A DNA stretch of 64,000 bases from positions 1-64,000 of the forward strand of contig JAYMSP010000058.1 in the NCBI GenBank assembly GCA_036897095.1. Reading direction: 5' to 3'. Source of the DNA: Plantago elongata. Its lineage: Eukaryota; Streptophyta; Magnoliopsida; Lamiales; Plantaginaceae. Shown piece after piece: positions 11,400 to 23,640 of this stretch. Below the pieces are notes generated by a model, which saw nothing but the letters and a program-made list of their open reading frames with translations, did no database searches and was not told where the DNA came from. The translations under genes were made by a program, and so were the position numbers. How positions within the stretch are numbered: position 1 is the stretch's first letter; the number at the start of each line of letters is the position of its first letter.

Positions 11400-13996
11400 C
11401 GTTGATCAGAGTAAGACTAGAGTTGTTCAGATCGGTGAATTTGATTTGGAATTTTTATGAAGGGGGTGAAATTGAAATTGTAAAGAAATATTAATAAAGT
11501 AGAGAATAAAGTAGTATATATATTTTATATTTAAAGAATAAAAGATAAAGTTATAACGTATGAAATAAAATAAGAAATATAAAGTTAGAATAGAGGAAAT
11601 ATAAGGAAATGGAGGGATTTAAATATGAAAACAATAAAAATCGGACTGTTAAAAATTAAATGTGATAATAATTTAATAAAATTGAAAATATTAACTTACT
11701 GTATAGTTCAATTACAAAGTAACATTACCAGAATTTGACTATTGAATCATGGTGTTAGGATGAATATAATAGCAAACTAAGAAGTATTTCATGAAACTCG
11801 TGATATTCTTTCTAAAAGGTTTAATTTAATTTTCCTTCTTTTTTCTCTTTTTGCTTGTGGATAAGAAGGATCATTCTTTAGTGCAAATCCTACACTTTTT
11901 TGCTAATAATGCCAATGAAAAGGTTTCAAACAAGTAACCCCGTAGAAGTTGATGGTATTTTAATTATTTTGTAACCGTTCCCATTTTATAAATATTTTAT
12001 TTATTCGTTAAATAATTTATTATTTTACCTTTACACAATCAACTATCTTCGACTTTAACTACAAATTACTCTTAAAATTAAGGTGGTTGGTCCCTAGTGA
12101 CGGTGCATAGCAGCTTTCGACAATATATAACATGTTTCGTTAATATATGTCCCACAATAAATATACTTTCTAAAATTTTCACAATCCATACTAATGGGTC
12201 ACTATTATGAATCCAATTTTCTCTTTCATAACTAAAGTGAGAAATTTATTGCTCAATATAGAAAGCAATCAATCACAACAAGGGGACCAATAATACACTT
12301 TATTTACATTGTAATAATTCCATTAACTAAGATTCTCACTTACTAGACATGCAGACCTAGCCCATCAAAGCAAGATTTAATTCATAATCATGCTAAGTGG
12401 TCCTCATGAGTAAGTTGGATCTCAAAAGCCTGTTTGTCGAGCTACCTCACTCAGCCGAATCAGCTAACTAGCTAAGTTGAGAGGTTCGCTAGCTCAAAGT
12501 TAAGTTAATCGAGTTAGCCACCTATAGGAAAAATTAGCCCACTGAACTTAGCCGATTAAGTGAGCTAGCTAATCAACCAAGATGACATGCTACTAACTAT
12601 CTCAACCTGCTCAATCACCTGGAACGAGTTAACCAACCATCTAGCTCAGCGATGGGGTGAACATGAGACCACTCTTCTAGACTAAGGAAGACTTGGTCCA
12701 GCCCACTTACCGACCTCTAATTAATGGATGAGTCTAAATGAGAGATGAGTGGACTTTGTGATGATAAGAGATAATTCAAATTTGACTGTGAAATCCCTGA
12801 CTAATCTACTCAGGCAAGCTCTATGACTCGTCCACTAGTCATCATCCTCCATCGGATTCCAACTATGGCCAACTAGCCTACTTTCATAAGGCTAGCTCTC
12901 ATTATAAGTAACACACCAAAACTCATTTGTACCAACTAATCAACATGCTAGGCACTCTCCGCCCTCCATATCTCCAAATTCATATTCTAAAAGGTTACGG
13001 ACTTTTGGCTACAGTCCCTTTGATTGGCATCATATATATCACCTTGAAACTTTATATCTCTAGATTTGTTATTGTTAAATTATATGTTGTTGGTGTTACT
13101 TATGTTTGAATTTAATTTAATTGTAAATTTTGAGTGTATATAGTAATTAAAGGAATTTATTTGGTCACTTACTGATCAGTGATATATTGGTAACTAACAT
13201 TAATGTGTCTTCTCTGCATGTAATCTAATACCAATATCCAATTTACTAACAAAAAGAAAATCAATTATATCTATGATTTACTTTGACTTCAACAACATAT
13301 CACCCAAAGTCATGCACACTTAATGGCACTACAAGTATATTCTGTAATCCCTTGAGACATAAAATAAAAGACAATAAATAAAGTAAATTGAATATCTACA
13401 GTCCCTAAATCTTCCCAGAACCACAAATTAATCAATCAAGTTTGACTAAGCTAGCCAAACAAGTTACAAGTCACTTTCATCAATTTTCATACAGAAGACA
13501 GCACATCTTTCAAACTTCCTTAAAGATTCAATTTCAAATTCTATGACAGTGTTAGGTTAGTCCAAAAGTTCACTCAATTCAATGGCTCAATGCTCATTCA
13601 AAGTGAAAAAAAAAAAAACTGCAAGATAAGAATAAGCTGCAATTTTTGGGAAAAAAACACTGATATACCATTATTAATTTTGTCTCAACAGAAAAAAGTG
13701 CATTATAGCTTACATTTGCAGCTGAGCTGATTTTGTGGTTTGCTGTTCCCTTCACATAATAAAATCTCTCAATTTCTAAAAAATTATAAAAATCAATCAA
13801 ATTCTTCCTTTCCCTTTCAAAAAGAAAAGGAAATTGTGCTTAAAAACTTAATAAAACCTCCTCTTCCACACCACCACCTACTATTTCTTCTTCTCATTAC
13901 AGTCCCTTTCTCTCTCTCTCTAAAATCAAGAATCCTTCTGCTGACTTTTTGTTGAATTCTGAAACCTGGGTTTTCTTAAAAATCGAGTCTTTGCTC
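11400..13996. other. Intergenic, with a possible LTR-like relic
   Basis: 11400-12300 is AT-rich with a MITE-like body near 11480-11620. About 12420-12980 is more GC-rich, full of agctagct and gactc-type words, and includes a cattataagtaacac stretch. Its texture is like the U3/R part of a plant LTR, but I see no ends, so it stays unassigned. 13500-13996 is the promoter and pyrimidine-rich leader of the methylesterase gene. Confidence 0.4.
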
Positions 13997-16653
13997 ATGG
14001 GGAACAAGTTCATTTGTATGTCCAAGAAGGACACCAAGGCTAATGGGATTGGATCAAGGAGTAGAAGGGCTGCTGGCTCTATGTCAAGAAGAAAGGGCTC
14101 AATGGAAGAAGAGTTGCTTCACAGACAAGCTCTTGCCATGGCAATTCAACAGCATCAGATTTCTCAGAGGTTTGAGAACAATGGTTCCATGTCTCGTCGC
14201 ATTGGATCCACTTCTCGACGTCGCACCAACAATTTGTCAGACCCATTTACTGATAATAAGCAGGTACATAATTTTTAAGCTTTTTTTTTTCCAGAATTAT
14301 ATTCTTGGCTTGACTGCACCTGTTAAAGTTAAACTTTTGAGGATTGATTAGTGTGTTATGGAATTGGGATTAAGCAGTAATTAGTAGGATCTACAGGAAT
14401 GGAAAGTTGGGATCTGTATGTTGTATATTGTCAGCTTTTCCATTATTCAGTAATCAGTAGTATGAGCGCTTTCAGTTGCTGTGATTATCAATCATCACCT
14501 GATAGGAAGTGCAAAGCTGAGCTCATGATGTTTGCTAAAAGTTTGGGGAACATGTGAAAAAGGTCTTTCAGTAAAGAAACCTTTTTGTATTGTAAAGTAA
14601 AAGGTGGCTCTTTCTTTAGGAATTGTGATTTTTCTTGACTGAGGTAGTGACTGTTGATGCTTTGAAAGTGTTTACCACACATTTAATTGTGTGTTTGATT
14701 AGGATTTATTAATGTATAATTATGTAGCTAAAATTTAACCCATTATTGTACTACCCAAGTAGTACTTGATTAGAAAGTTGTCTGGTCTTGTGTTTGTTCT
14801 TTTCCAAGACTAAATAGAATCAACAAACAGTCTTGGAATATATGACTTGTAACTGGCAGTTTCTTACATATTGTGGCTGTGGATAATGATCTAATTTCAG
14901 ATTTTCGGTAGGAAACTTATGCCGTATCCCCCTGTAATTGATTTGTACAGTGAATTGAGCTCCTGAACCACTAATCCAGTGATTTTCACAATTTCGTTAC
15001 TTTGTTACGAACATAATCACTCAAAATGTATAAGCTAGACTTTTATTTGTAGTTAACAGATTTTTTGGAGAATCTCAAAACAAAGAAGGTTGTTTTGGTT
15101 CATGGTGAAGGATTTGGGGCTTGGTGTTGGTATAAGAACATTGCATTGCTTGAGGAATCGGGATTAGTTCCTTTTGCCTTGGATCTAACAGGTTCTGGAA
15201 TTGATCTGACCGACATAAACAAGGTTACCACTTTGGCTGAGTACTCGAAACCATTGATTGATTTTCTGCAAAAATTGCCAGAGGACGAAAAGGTAAGAAG
15301 CATTTCAACATTAATGTTTTGAGTCCCTTATGTTTTGGATTATGATTTTTGACATGTGTGTCTTATTCACAGGTAATATTGGTTGGTCATAGTACTGGGG
15401 GAGCTTGCATTTCTTATGCGTTGGAGCATCATCCAGAGAAGATCTCGAAAGCTATTTATCTGTGTGCTACAATGATAGCTGATGGGCAGAGACCTTTTGA
15501 CGTGTTTGCTGAAGAGGTTTGTTTAAAGTTACCTTTTGATCATTAAAATGTGTCTCAGATTGCAAACTTGTTTTAAGCTTATGGAAGATTGTTAAAAATG
15601 CCGTACCTAGAATTACAACACTTCAACTCTCCATAAAATATAATTTTGTTTTTAGAATTGGTTTCTGTGACCTGCATTTGCTTTATATTCTCTTGAAGAT
15701 TAGTCTGTGCTTTCTGCTCAAGAAAAAAATTGTTTCCTAATTGCGTTATTGAAACTGCCCATTTGCCATGCCTTGAAATGAATTTTGTTTTTTCAGCTTG
15801 GCTCTGCAGAGATTTTTTCACCTGATTCGAAATCACTAGTCTATGGAAATGGCAAAGACAATCCTCCAACGGGATTCATGTTTGATAAGCAGCATATGCA
15901 TGGGTTATATTTCAATCATTCTCCCACAAAGGTACCTTACATGACTATATTACTATACATGTCTTGTTCTGAGCATTTGTGAATGAAATGTTTTGATACT
16001 TCTACTGCTTCTTGATAAAATTTCTTGGATGTACAAATCACTCTTTCTATCCGCAAGGCTTGTGATAGAAATATTTTGACTCTACTTCCACCGTGAATGA
16101 AATTCGGTATCTCAAACAATCACTCTAGATCTGATTCTGCAATAAATCATAACTCGAACTGCACGAATCAAATTCTTTAAGAATGGAATTGATAAACAAG
16201 GCAGTTTTTAAGACTTGCAAATGGCTCTGCACCTGCAAGTAGCTTTTGCCAAAAGCTCTGTAAATTTGATTGAGACTTTTGACTTCCGGTTACCAGGTTT
16301 CGATATCATGTGCAAAGTGCTATCAAATTTTTTTAAGCATTCGTGGCCATCACACTAATCAATGATTTTCCGTCTTCCAGGATATTGCTTTAGCAATGGT
16401 TTCTATGCGATCCATTCCTCTCGGTCCCATGATGGAGAAACTGTCTTTATCAGCCGAAAAGTATGGAACTGGACGCCGATTCTACATACAGACACTGGAG
16501 GATCATGCCCTATCACCCGATGTCCAAGAAAAGCTGGTTCGTGACAATCCACCAGAAGGCGTATTCAAGATCAAAGGCAGCGACCACGCCCCATTTTTCT
16601 CAAAGCCTCAGGCATTACATAAACTATTGATTCAGATAGCTCAGATTCCATGA
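13997..16653 (+). CDS. Putative methylesterase, MES11-type alpha/beta hydrolase
   Basis: Five exons (13997-14263, 15053-15292, 15373-15516, 15797-15931, 16381-16653) give 352 residues. The hydrolase part starts near residue 95 (KKVVLVHGEGFGAWCWYK). The catalytic Ser is S176 in GHSTGG, and D303 (TLED) and H331 (GSDH) fit the Asp and His of the SABP2/MES fold. The family removes methyl esters from small acids such as methyl jasmonate, methyl-IAA or methyl salicylate; the substrate of the MES11 group is not well defined. The N-terminal 90 residues are the extension typical of this group: MGNKFICMS, then several SRR/SMSRR boxes and AIQQHQISQRF. They are often annotated as a plastid peptide, but Gly2 and Cys7 would also suit myristoylation and palmitoylation. 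The first ATG with a proper leader is at 13997; the frame extends upstream without another ATG. Confidence 0.92.
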
Positions 16654-16659
16654 AAATCA

Positions 16660-18484
16660 ATCAATCATTGTTATCTGATGATAAAACTGATTTCACGAAA
16701 TTCTTTGCTGTAGTTAGGTTGTAAAATATGTAAGTCACATATACATATTTTTTTAAGCACTACAGATATAGTGGAAGATTCAGTTTTGCTGTTTCATTGT
16801 TGGCCAGTTCATTCTTTTCATTTTATAGTGGACTTTTTAGTAGTGGATACATTGCAGTTTACATGCACATGTCACATGTGTATATTCTCGAGTATAAATC
16901 ATGCATGCATTTGGCTTTAACAATAAGATTTAAAATTGTCGTAGATAGATGACTAATCATTCCTATGATTGGTCATTGGTTGATATTATTAATTGGTTTT
17001 ATGCAAAGTAGATATTTTAGCAGGAACTAACAATTTATTAACCCTTAGGAACCTTGGGCTTTTACTCCCTTCCTATTAGGCTACTATATGACGTTACGCG
17101 GGACTATTTTTATACATACCACAAGTATTGTTTTAACTTCAAACATTATACGCATGTTTGTAGTTATCTGTATTATTGTTTGTTCGAACTCTAGTAGACA
17201 TATAGTCTCTGAAATTCGAATGTTCAATCTCTAGTAAAAACCTTGACCGTTACCAGTTTACCTTTTATACATGTCATGAGCATATATTTTAACTGTTAGA
17301 TTGTTCCAAAAAAAAATACAGCGTAACATATCATACTAGTATAAATTATGCGGCTATGAGTATTCATATGCGGAAAAAACAATTTTCCTTATCACTTAGT
17401 CCGAATTTAACACATGTAACCGTAATCAATCGGTAGTATTTAGAGTCTAAACTATTCCCAACTCCAAATTTCATCGAATCTGTGATATGAATTTCTTCCA
17501 CAAGTTAAAAAAGAAGAAAGAATCCTCCAATGAATACACCTCTTACACTTTTAGAACATTAATTAGAAGAGAAATCTCAATCGGATATGAAGTTTATTTA
17601 TAATCATAAAACAAGAAACCAAGTGAAAGAAAAGCAACTGAATTACAAAAATTCCTGTATATTTGCAAATATTTACTGATAAGCTACTTTATAATACACG
17701 GAGCAGCTTGCGAACTCATTCATTGTCTCTCACCTCTCCTATCAAAGTTAAGGTAATGCGTTTGATTTCTTGGAGAAATTCTGATGACCCTTTATGCTAT
17801 TTCTTTTCTTTTTTACGGTAAAGTTGACTCGAATCCTATCCAGAGTTAGAAGGTCTTGTTGGTAAGCTGCGCTTAGCTGTCCTAAACTCCTGATGTTTAT
17901 GCTATGATGTCGATTGAATTTTTTTCCTTCTATTTGGCATAGTGATGAACAGTTAACACACAAACTCTTCCCTTTATGTGCATAATTGTTCGTGTGTTCT
18001 GATGATTTATTGTTTCAATATGTTTTTTTCCATTATGGTGAAGAGGGTTTTTACGTGTTCTGTGTTTTGTGGCTCATCTGTATATTGCATTGTTATTGTA
18101 TAGAGGATGGAGTATGGTAGGGAGAAAACATGCGTGTTGTATTTGATCAGCAAGTTTTTCGAACTCAAAGTTTTTATCTTTGCTCTGCCACAAACTATAT
18201 TCCTATATGCTTACTCTCTCCGTACCCCTGCAAAAACTTTCTGGTTATCGAGATTAAGTCGAAACCGATACATAATGTCACGAATGAATTCGAATGTGAA
18301 AGACTGAAAGGCGTTGTTAGGTGTTAAAGTACGAACTTGAATGAATAAAGTATACGATATACTGATAATGAATAAAGTTTGGGATATGAATCAGATGATG
18401 AACAAGGAATGAGAAAGTATGAGATGTGTTAATAAATTTTTGGTGATAAGGTGTGAGATAATAAATCCTTTAGCGTCTGTGCAG
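16660..18484. other. Methylesterase 3' end, spacer and IAN 5' leader with intron
   Basis: 16660-17650 is AT-rich and shows no gene. A likely untranslated first exon of the IAN gene ends at about 17751 (gttaag|gtaatg), with its intron running to the acceptor at 18484 (gtgcag). That intron carries a Stowaway-like end near 18203 (ctctccgtaccc) and an AAAGTATGA-type MITE body around 18340-18440. Confidence 0.45.
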
Positions 18485-18509
18485 GTTAATATTGCAATTT
18501 GCACAAGTA

Positions 18510-20545
18510 ATGTCAACTGGTCAAATGGGCGGAGGTACTGCATTTGATGAGGATTGGGAGTTTACTTCATGTTCCAGTTTAGTTCGAAACGTAGTTCTGG
18601 TTGGACGAACGGGTAATGGGAAGAGTGCAACTGGGAATAGCATACTGGGGAAAAAGGGCTTCAAGTCCATGTCTAGTTCAGCTGGTGTTACCACTACCTG
18701 TGAATTGCAGAGGACCATGCTAGATGATGGCCGCATTCTTAACCTGATCGACACACCAGGTACTTAATTACTACTACCGGTCCCATGTTTAACTATTTTG
18801 GTTAACACATGATAAATTGTGTATATACTTATATCATATTGTAGTTCTCTGAAAGGACGAGTTAAAGAAAAGATTTTGTAATGAACCGAGACTTATATTC
18901 AATGCTTTTTATTAGAAAAAATCCATATTCCAGATACTAGTGTATCTAAACTTAAAAATGTTAATTGATCTTATGCGAATAGCAGTAAACGTGACACTGT
19001 TTCTATTCCAGGGCTGTTTGATTTTTCTGACGAGACTGAATCTATCGGGAAGGAAATTGTCAGATGCATCAATATGGCAAAGGATGGCATCCATGCGGTT
19101 CTAATGGTCCTATCAGTCAGATCTCGTTTTACAAGGGAAGAGGGAGCTGCTATTGAGAACTTGTGTAAATTCTTTGGCAGCAAAATCACAGACTACATCA
19201 TTGTAGTTTTCACAGGAGGCGATGACCTCGAAGACAACGAGGAGACCCTGGATGATTACTTGGGTCGCAATTGTCCCGAGCCATTGCAGGTATGCAAATA
19301 AAACATAACCGAGAGGTGCATATTGTTGTAAATTTCTCTGTAAAGCTTATCTACACCGAATACTTAAAAAAAAAAGCTTGTTCTTATAGTTGAGATAATC
19401 TGTCTCTAGTATCCTTAACCTTGTTCTGCTTCAGTATTTCCTCTGTATCAGAAAAGTGCTGCAATTTGTTTCAGATATATCTAATATGCGCATTCCAATA
19501 TATATTAGCTGTCCTTCAAGAGAAACAAAATGGAATGCGAATGTATTTTAGTAGTTTTTAACTGAGCTTCTTTAACGACACTACTTCTCATTTTGTCTTT
19601 AATATAGGCATGCATCTTAGGTCCTTATATGTCTTTATAATCTTTTCGAGTGATCCTTATTCGTCATATGCTGATCTGAAACAGGCAATGCTTGCAATGT
19701 GTGGTAATAGGCGGGTGCTCTTTGATAACAAGACAAAAGATTCTCGCAAAAAGTCAGAACAAGTGAAAGAACTTCTTGACCTTGTAAATGAGGTTGTAGA
19801 TAATAATGGTGGGAAGCCGTATACAGATGAGCTATTTGCTGAATTGAAGGCAAGTGTTTTTCCTTCCATGGTTCACTAAATGCTTATTGATCTTTTTCAT
19901 GAGTATAACGACAAACTGTACTTCTCAACAGAACGGAGCATTGCAACTACGTGATCAAGCTATTGAAGCTCACTCCATGGAACGTTACTCCAAAGAAGAA
20001 ATATCTGCACTGAGGGAGCAGTTCAATAAATCATACAAAGAGCAGCTTGATAGAATTAGCGAGATGGTAATTTTTTTTCTTTCTCGAAATTAAAGTGCAT
20101 TATATTGTTTCTTTGTCCTGCATGCTGCTTCATGGATTTCAGTCTCAGTGGCTAAACATTAGAACATTAGGGGATTGTCCTATTAACATAATGATGAAAA
20201 TAACAGTGGATATATTCTAAAGTTTAAGTATGCTGAAAAGCTTGATAGTTAAAGTTTAAATTAAATTGAAAAGCAGCTAGTAGTCCCTAATCATGTGTTT
20301 ATCGGCTGATTTGTCTTAACAATGTATTTTAGGTTGAGTCGAAGCTCAAAGAGACGACTCGCAGGCTTGAAGAGCAGCTGGCTATGGAGCATGCTGCTCG
20401 CCTCAAGGCTGAAGAAAAGGCACTACTTGCTCAGGCTAAATCAAATGCTGAAATTCATAGACTGAGAGAAACACTAGATAGAGCTCAGAGGCAGACTCAG
20501 ATGCTGCAAAGGCAAGCTGAAAGCGGCAAATGCAATATTTTGTAA
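18510..20545 (+). CDS. Immune-associated nucleotide-binding (IAN/AIG1/GIMAP) GTPase
   Basis: Five exons (18510-18759, 19012-19289, 19685-19849, 19932-20066, 20333-20545) give 346 residues. The AIG1 domain is complete: P-loop GRTGNGKS at 32-39, DTPG at 81-84, conserved box LSVRSRF at 117-123, TGGD at 151-154 and FDNKTKD near 189-195. A coiled coil follows (about 235-340), rich in Leu, Glu and Arg. The C-terminus CNIL is a CaaX-like box suited to geranylgeranylation, as expected for these membrane-linked GTPases induced in plant immunity and stress. The third intron begins GC (AAG|GCAAGT), a rare but accepted donor. ATGs at 18510 and 18525 are both possible; the nearest family starts resemble MGG. 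Two broken paralogues lie at 30122 and 32539. Confidence 0.93.
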
Positions 20546-22804
20546 TACATAGTGTGCTTTCGATTATGCTAGCAGCTAGCCTATAGACTAGATTTACGTT
20601 ATCATCAGATAAGCCAACACCCAAATCAAGCAACCTTTTCAGATGTACGTTTATAATGACTTCAGAATATCCCTTTAAAATCTTCCATGCCTCATCAATA
20701 GCCTATACAATGCAAAAACAAAAATAAAATTAAAAAAATCAGTAAAATCAATCATGTCCTCGTACGAGCACTTTCCATGATAGAAGACAAACATTCAATG
20801 GTGACATATTTCAAAAAGTACAATGAAATTGAAATATATGTGCTATGTGCTCAGAAAAACAACCCATGATCTCAAACTAACATACTATAATTTCATACAA
20901 ACACATATTTGGATAAAACTATACTGGAACTCCCAAACATACCATGATCTCATACAAAACAAACCCCATGAATCCATATAATTATATATTTAAAAAAGTA
21001 CAATGAAACTGAAATATATGTGTCATGTGTTTTAAAAAAACAATCCATGCATGATCTCAAACAAATATACCATAATTCATACAAACACATATTTGAATAA
21101 AACTATACTAGAACTTCCAAACATAACAAGATCTAAGATAATTAAACATACTAGGATCTCAACAAAAGACATAATTCAGTAAAGCACAAACATAAAAAAA
21201 AATCAGAGAAACATACACTTACATATGATGAATTGGCTTTGATATATACATTCCTAGGCAAGCCTGCATCAATTGGATAGGAAATACAACTTTCATCGAC
21301 ATGTTTGGCACTGTAAGCCCTGCCCACCGGTTTGGCACATGTCATTGGATACTTGTCATTCATTAGAGACAACCCAAAACCCCCAACTAATTTCTTAGAC
21401 TCAATCCTAGACTTGATAGCGTTTTCAGTCCAATGACTACACAGTGGGAGAGAAGATGGTGCATCACGAGTTTGATATATGAACCTATGAAGGTAACAAA
21501 ACAACATCACAGCCACACACCCATTGACCGAACAAAAACTTGTCTCTTTGAAATTTTTGATTGCATAAGCAAGCTTATCAACAACGAACGAAGACCAATC
21601 GTACGTCTTAATATCATCTACGTCATGGACATCATGCAACAATTTCTGATCGACATAGCCTACTGCAGTGGGTGCCAAAAAAACTCCACAAACATATAAA
21701 ACAAAGAGACATTTGAACTCATCACCCCCTTCTTTTAGTGCCGTAATGCATTTGATGAGGCTCGTAAGCTTAACATCAGTGCCAATGAATTCAGCCCATG
21801 GCCTGATTGAATCTCTTCAATCATTCCTAAGCTTAGTCTCCTCAACTACAACGTCTGATGGTACTCCAGATTTGCCTGAATACTGACACTGCGTAGGGAC
21901 TTCAACGCCTGAATTACGGGGGAGCATAAAAATGTCATATACATCATCACCAGTGATATGGTACTCCTTTGATGGTCCAATGCTCTGAAGATATGCAACA
22001 TAATCAAATCTCTCGACAAGCCAAGGAATGATATTAGAGGGAAATTGGCCCATCTTAAGCTTAAACAGCCCACCAAACCCAATATCAGTAGCTTGTGAGC
22101 GCTGGAGAGTAGTAAGACTCTCAAGGAAGGCAATGAGCTTCTTTGGCTGACACCTGAAGCTCATTTTTTTAAACATCTTATCGCCTTTAACTGAAACCTC
22201 CACCAATTGAGTTCTACCTCTCTTCTTCCCAGGCTGTTTGTTTACATTCTCAGGCTTAAAAATTTTATGCTTATTAATCCTAACCTTCTTGTGATTCTCT
22301 TCAGAAGAAGAAGAAGAATCTACAGGAAAAAAAGAAAAAAAAAAGCACAATACATGTGAGCCATTTAATATATGAAAAATACCCCCATTAACATAAGATA
22401 TTACACCATGATTTAAGACATACAACAATGCATGCTCTCATCAAAACAGACAACATGTGTTTACCATAAATCATGAAAGTATGCTCATGTTGGCATGAAA
22501 ACAAACCATAATCTCATGAAAACAACCCATGTTCCAACAAAAGTAACCCATGATATTATGAGCACGAGAGAAACCACATATATTGTTTAAACCATCAACA
22601 CATAACATAGTGAAACAAGACTGCCATGTTTTCAAGCAAAAAATTCCCATGATGACAAGTAAATAACCCATGGTAACAAAAAAAAAAAAAAAACAAGGAT
22701 TCACAATATAACAAAACAAACAAAGTTGTTACAGCAACAAATCATAAAAACCATCAAAATCGCCAAAATAAAACTATACAACAAGTCATACCTTCTTCAC
22801 TCAT
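20436..22804 (-). pseudogene. DUF1985/Ulp1-associated, MULE-linked gene with one stop
   Basis: Three exons fit in frame: 22792-22804, 21223-22319 and 20436-20702, together 459 codons. The start is MSEED followed by a serine run and a lysine-rich stretch. The core (KKMSFRCQPKKLIAFLESLT, then IGFGGLFKLKMGQFP and DDVYDIFMLPRN) matches the plant DUF1985-type domain found next to Ulp1-like proteases and in Mutator-like elements. The second block (DIKTYDWSSFVVDKL, then GCVAVMLFCYLHRF) matches its usual continuation. One in-frame TGA at 21817-21819 falls where the family usually has a tryptophan. No protease domain follows. The proposed last exon overlaps the IAN coding exon in antisense. It is either a recent pseudogene or a gene with an unrecognised splice around the stop. 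Confidence 0.6.
20811..21140. repeat. Tandem duplication, period 180 bp
   Basis: The block starting aagtacaatgaaattgaaat at about 20816 recurs at about 20996 with small differences through acaaacacatatttg and aaaactatact. It lies in the last intron of the DUF1985-like gene. A looser family of short words (aacccatgat, catgatctca) is scattered here and again at about 22490-22670. Confidence 0.75.
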
Positions 22805-23580
22805 CAACCATTACAGCGAATGAACTAGAAAAATCAAACAAAAACACAAAAATCAGAGACAAATCAGAGCAGTTACGGAAAAAACTGTAAAAGTGTATAA
22901 AACACTAAATCGAACATGAAAATGAAGAAAATCAAAGCGAAAATCACTTACATTGTGTTGTTGAACAGAATTGAGAACGGTCGAAACAGATAACGAGCAA
23001 ATCAAAACAGTTACGGAGAAGTTATGAAGAAGAAACTAGGAGAGAAAAAACGAGAAGAAAGTGAACGAAGAAACGAAAAAGAAAACTTCCGCTCAAAAAA
23101 TAGCTATATACCACGAAACGGTTGAGAAAAAACCGATCCGGGTTGGTTTAAGCCCAGGATCGGCGAAAAATAGAAATATGGATATGTAAATTACATTATA
23201 ATCCGTCTTTAATTAATTTATGTGAAGACCGTCTCTTATGATACTTTGTACTTCCTAATATGAATGAGCTAGTAGTATAATATTGTTCAATTTAATCACT
23301 ACGAGTTCTTTTAATTTTGATTAAACAAGATATATTTAGGGATTACCTGATTTGTAATATAATTATCCTACTTCTTATATCGTAACACGCGATCTTTCAT
23401 TAAGGAAAATTACCAAATAGAGTTCTACTAATTAGGAAAGTATTCCGATCCTCCTCCTTCTTAGACTACACGCAAGTATTTACCACGAGTATTATATATA
23501 TGCACTTCATGAATTACCAAACCGACTAATTTTAATCAAACTTCGTTCTGTTGTTCATCTTGTTTGAACCTAAGATTCAG

Positions 23581-23640
23581 ATGCTATGGCTGTTTCAACC
23601 CTTCGTACTCAGCCAAAAGGTCGAAAGAGAGGATGGTTAG
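23581..23640 (+). promoter_or_regulatory. Overlapping upstream ORF before the HAC-like start
   Basis: An ATG at 23581, five bases before the main ATG at 23586 and in another frame, opens a 19-codon frame that ends in TAG at 23640 inside the main coding region. If the transcript starts upstream, scanning ribosomes meet this ATG first, which could damp translation of the main frame. Its context is weak (cag atgc), so leaky scanning is likely. Confidence 0.5.

Noticed and set aside
12420-12980. Possible second LTR-like stretch
   Set aside because: Texture is suggestive but no TG/CA ends, target duplication or internal region could be found.
22471-22719. 82-residue minus-strand hydrophobic frame
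   Set aside because: Lies in the first intron of the DUF1985-like model and consists of degenerate catg-rich repeats.
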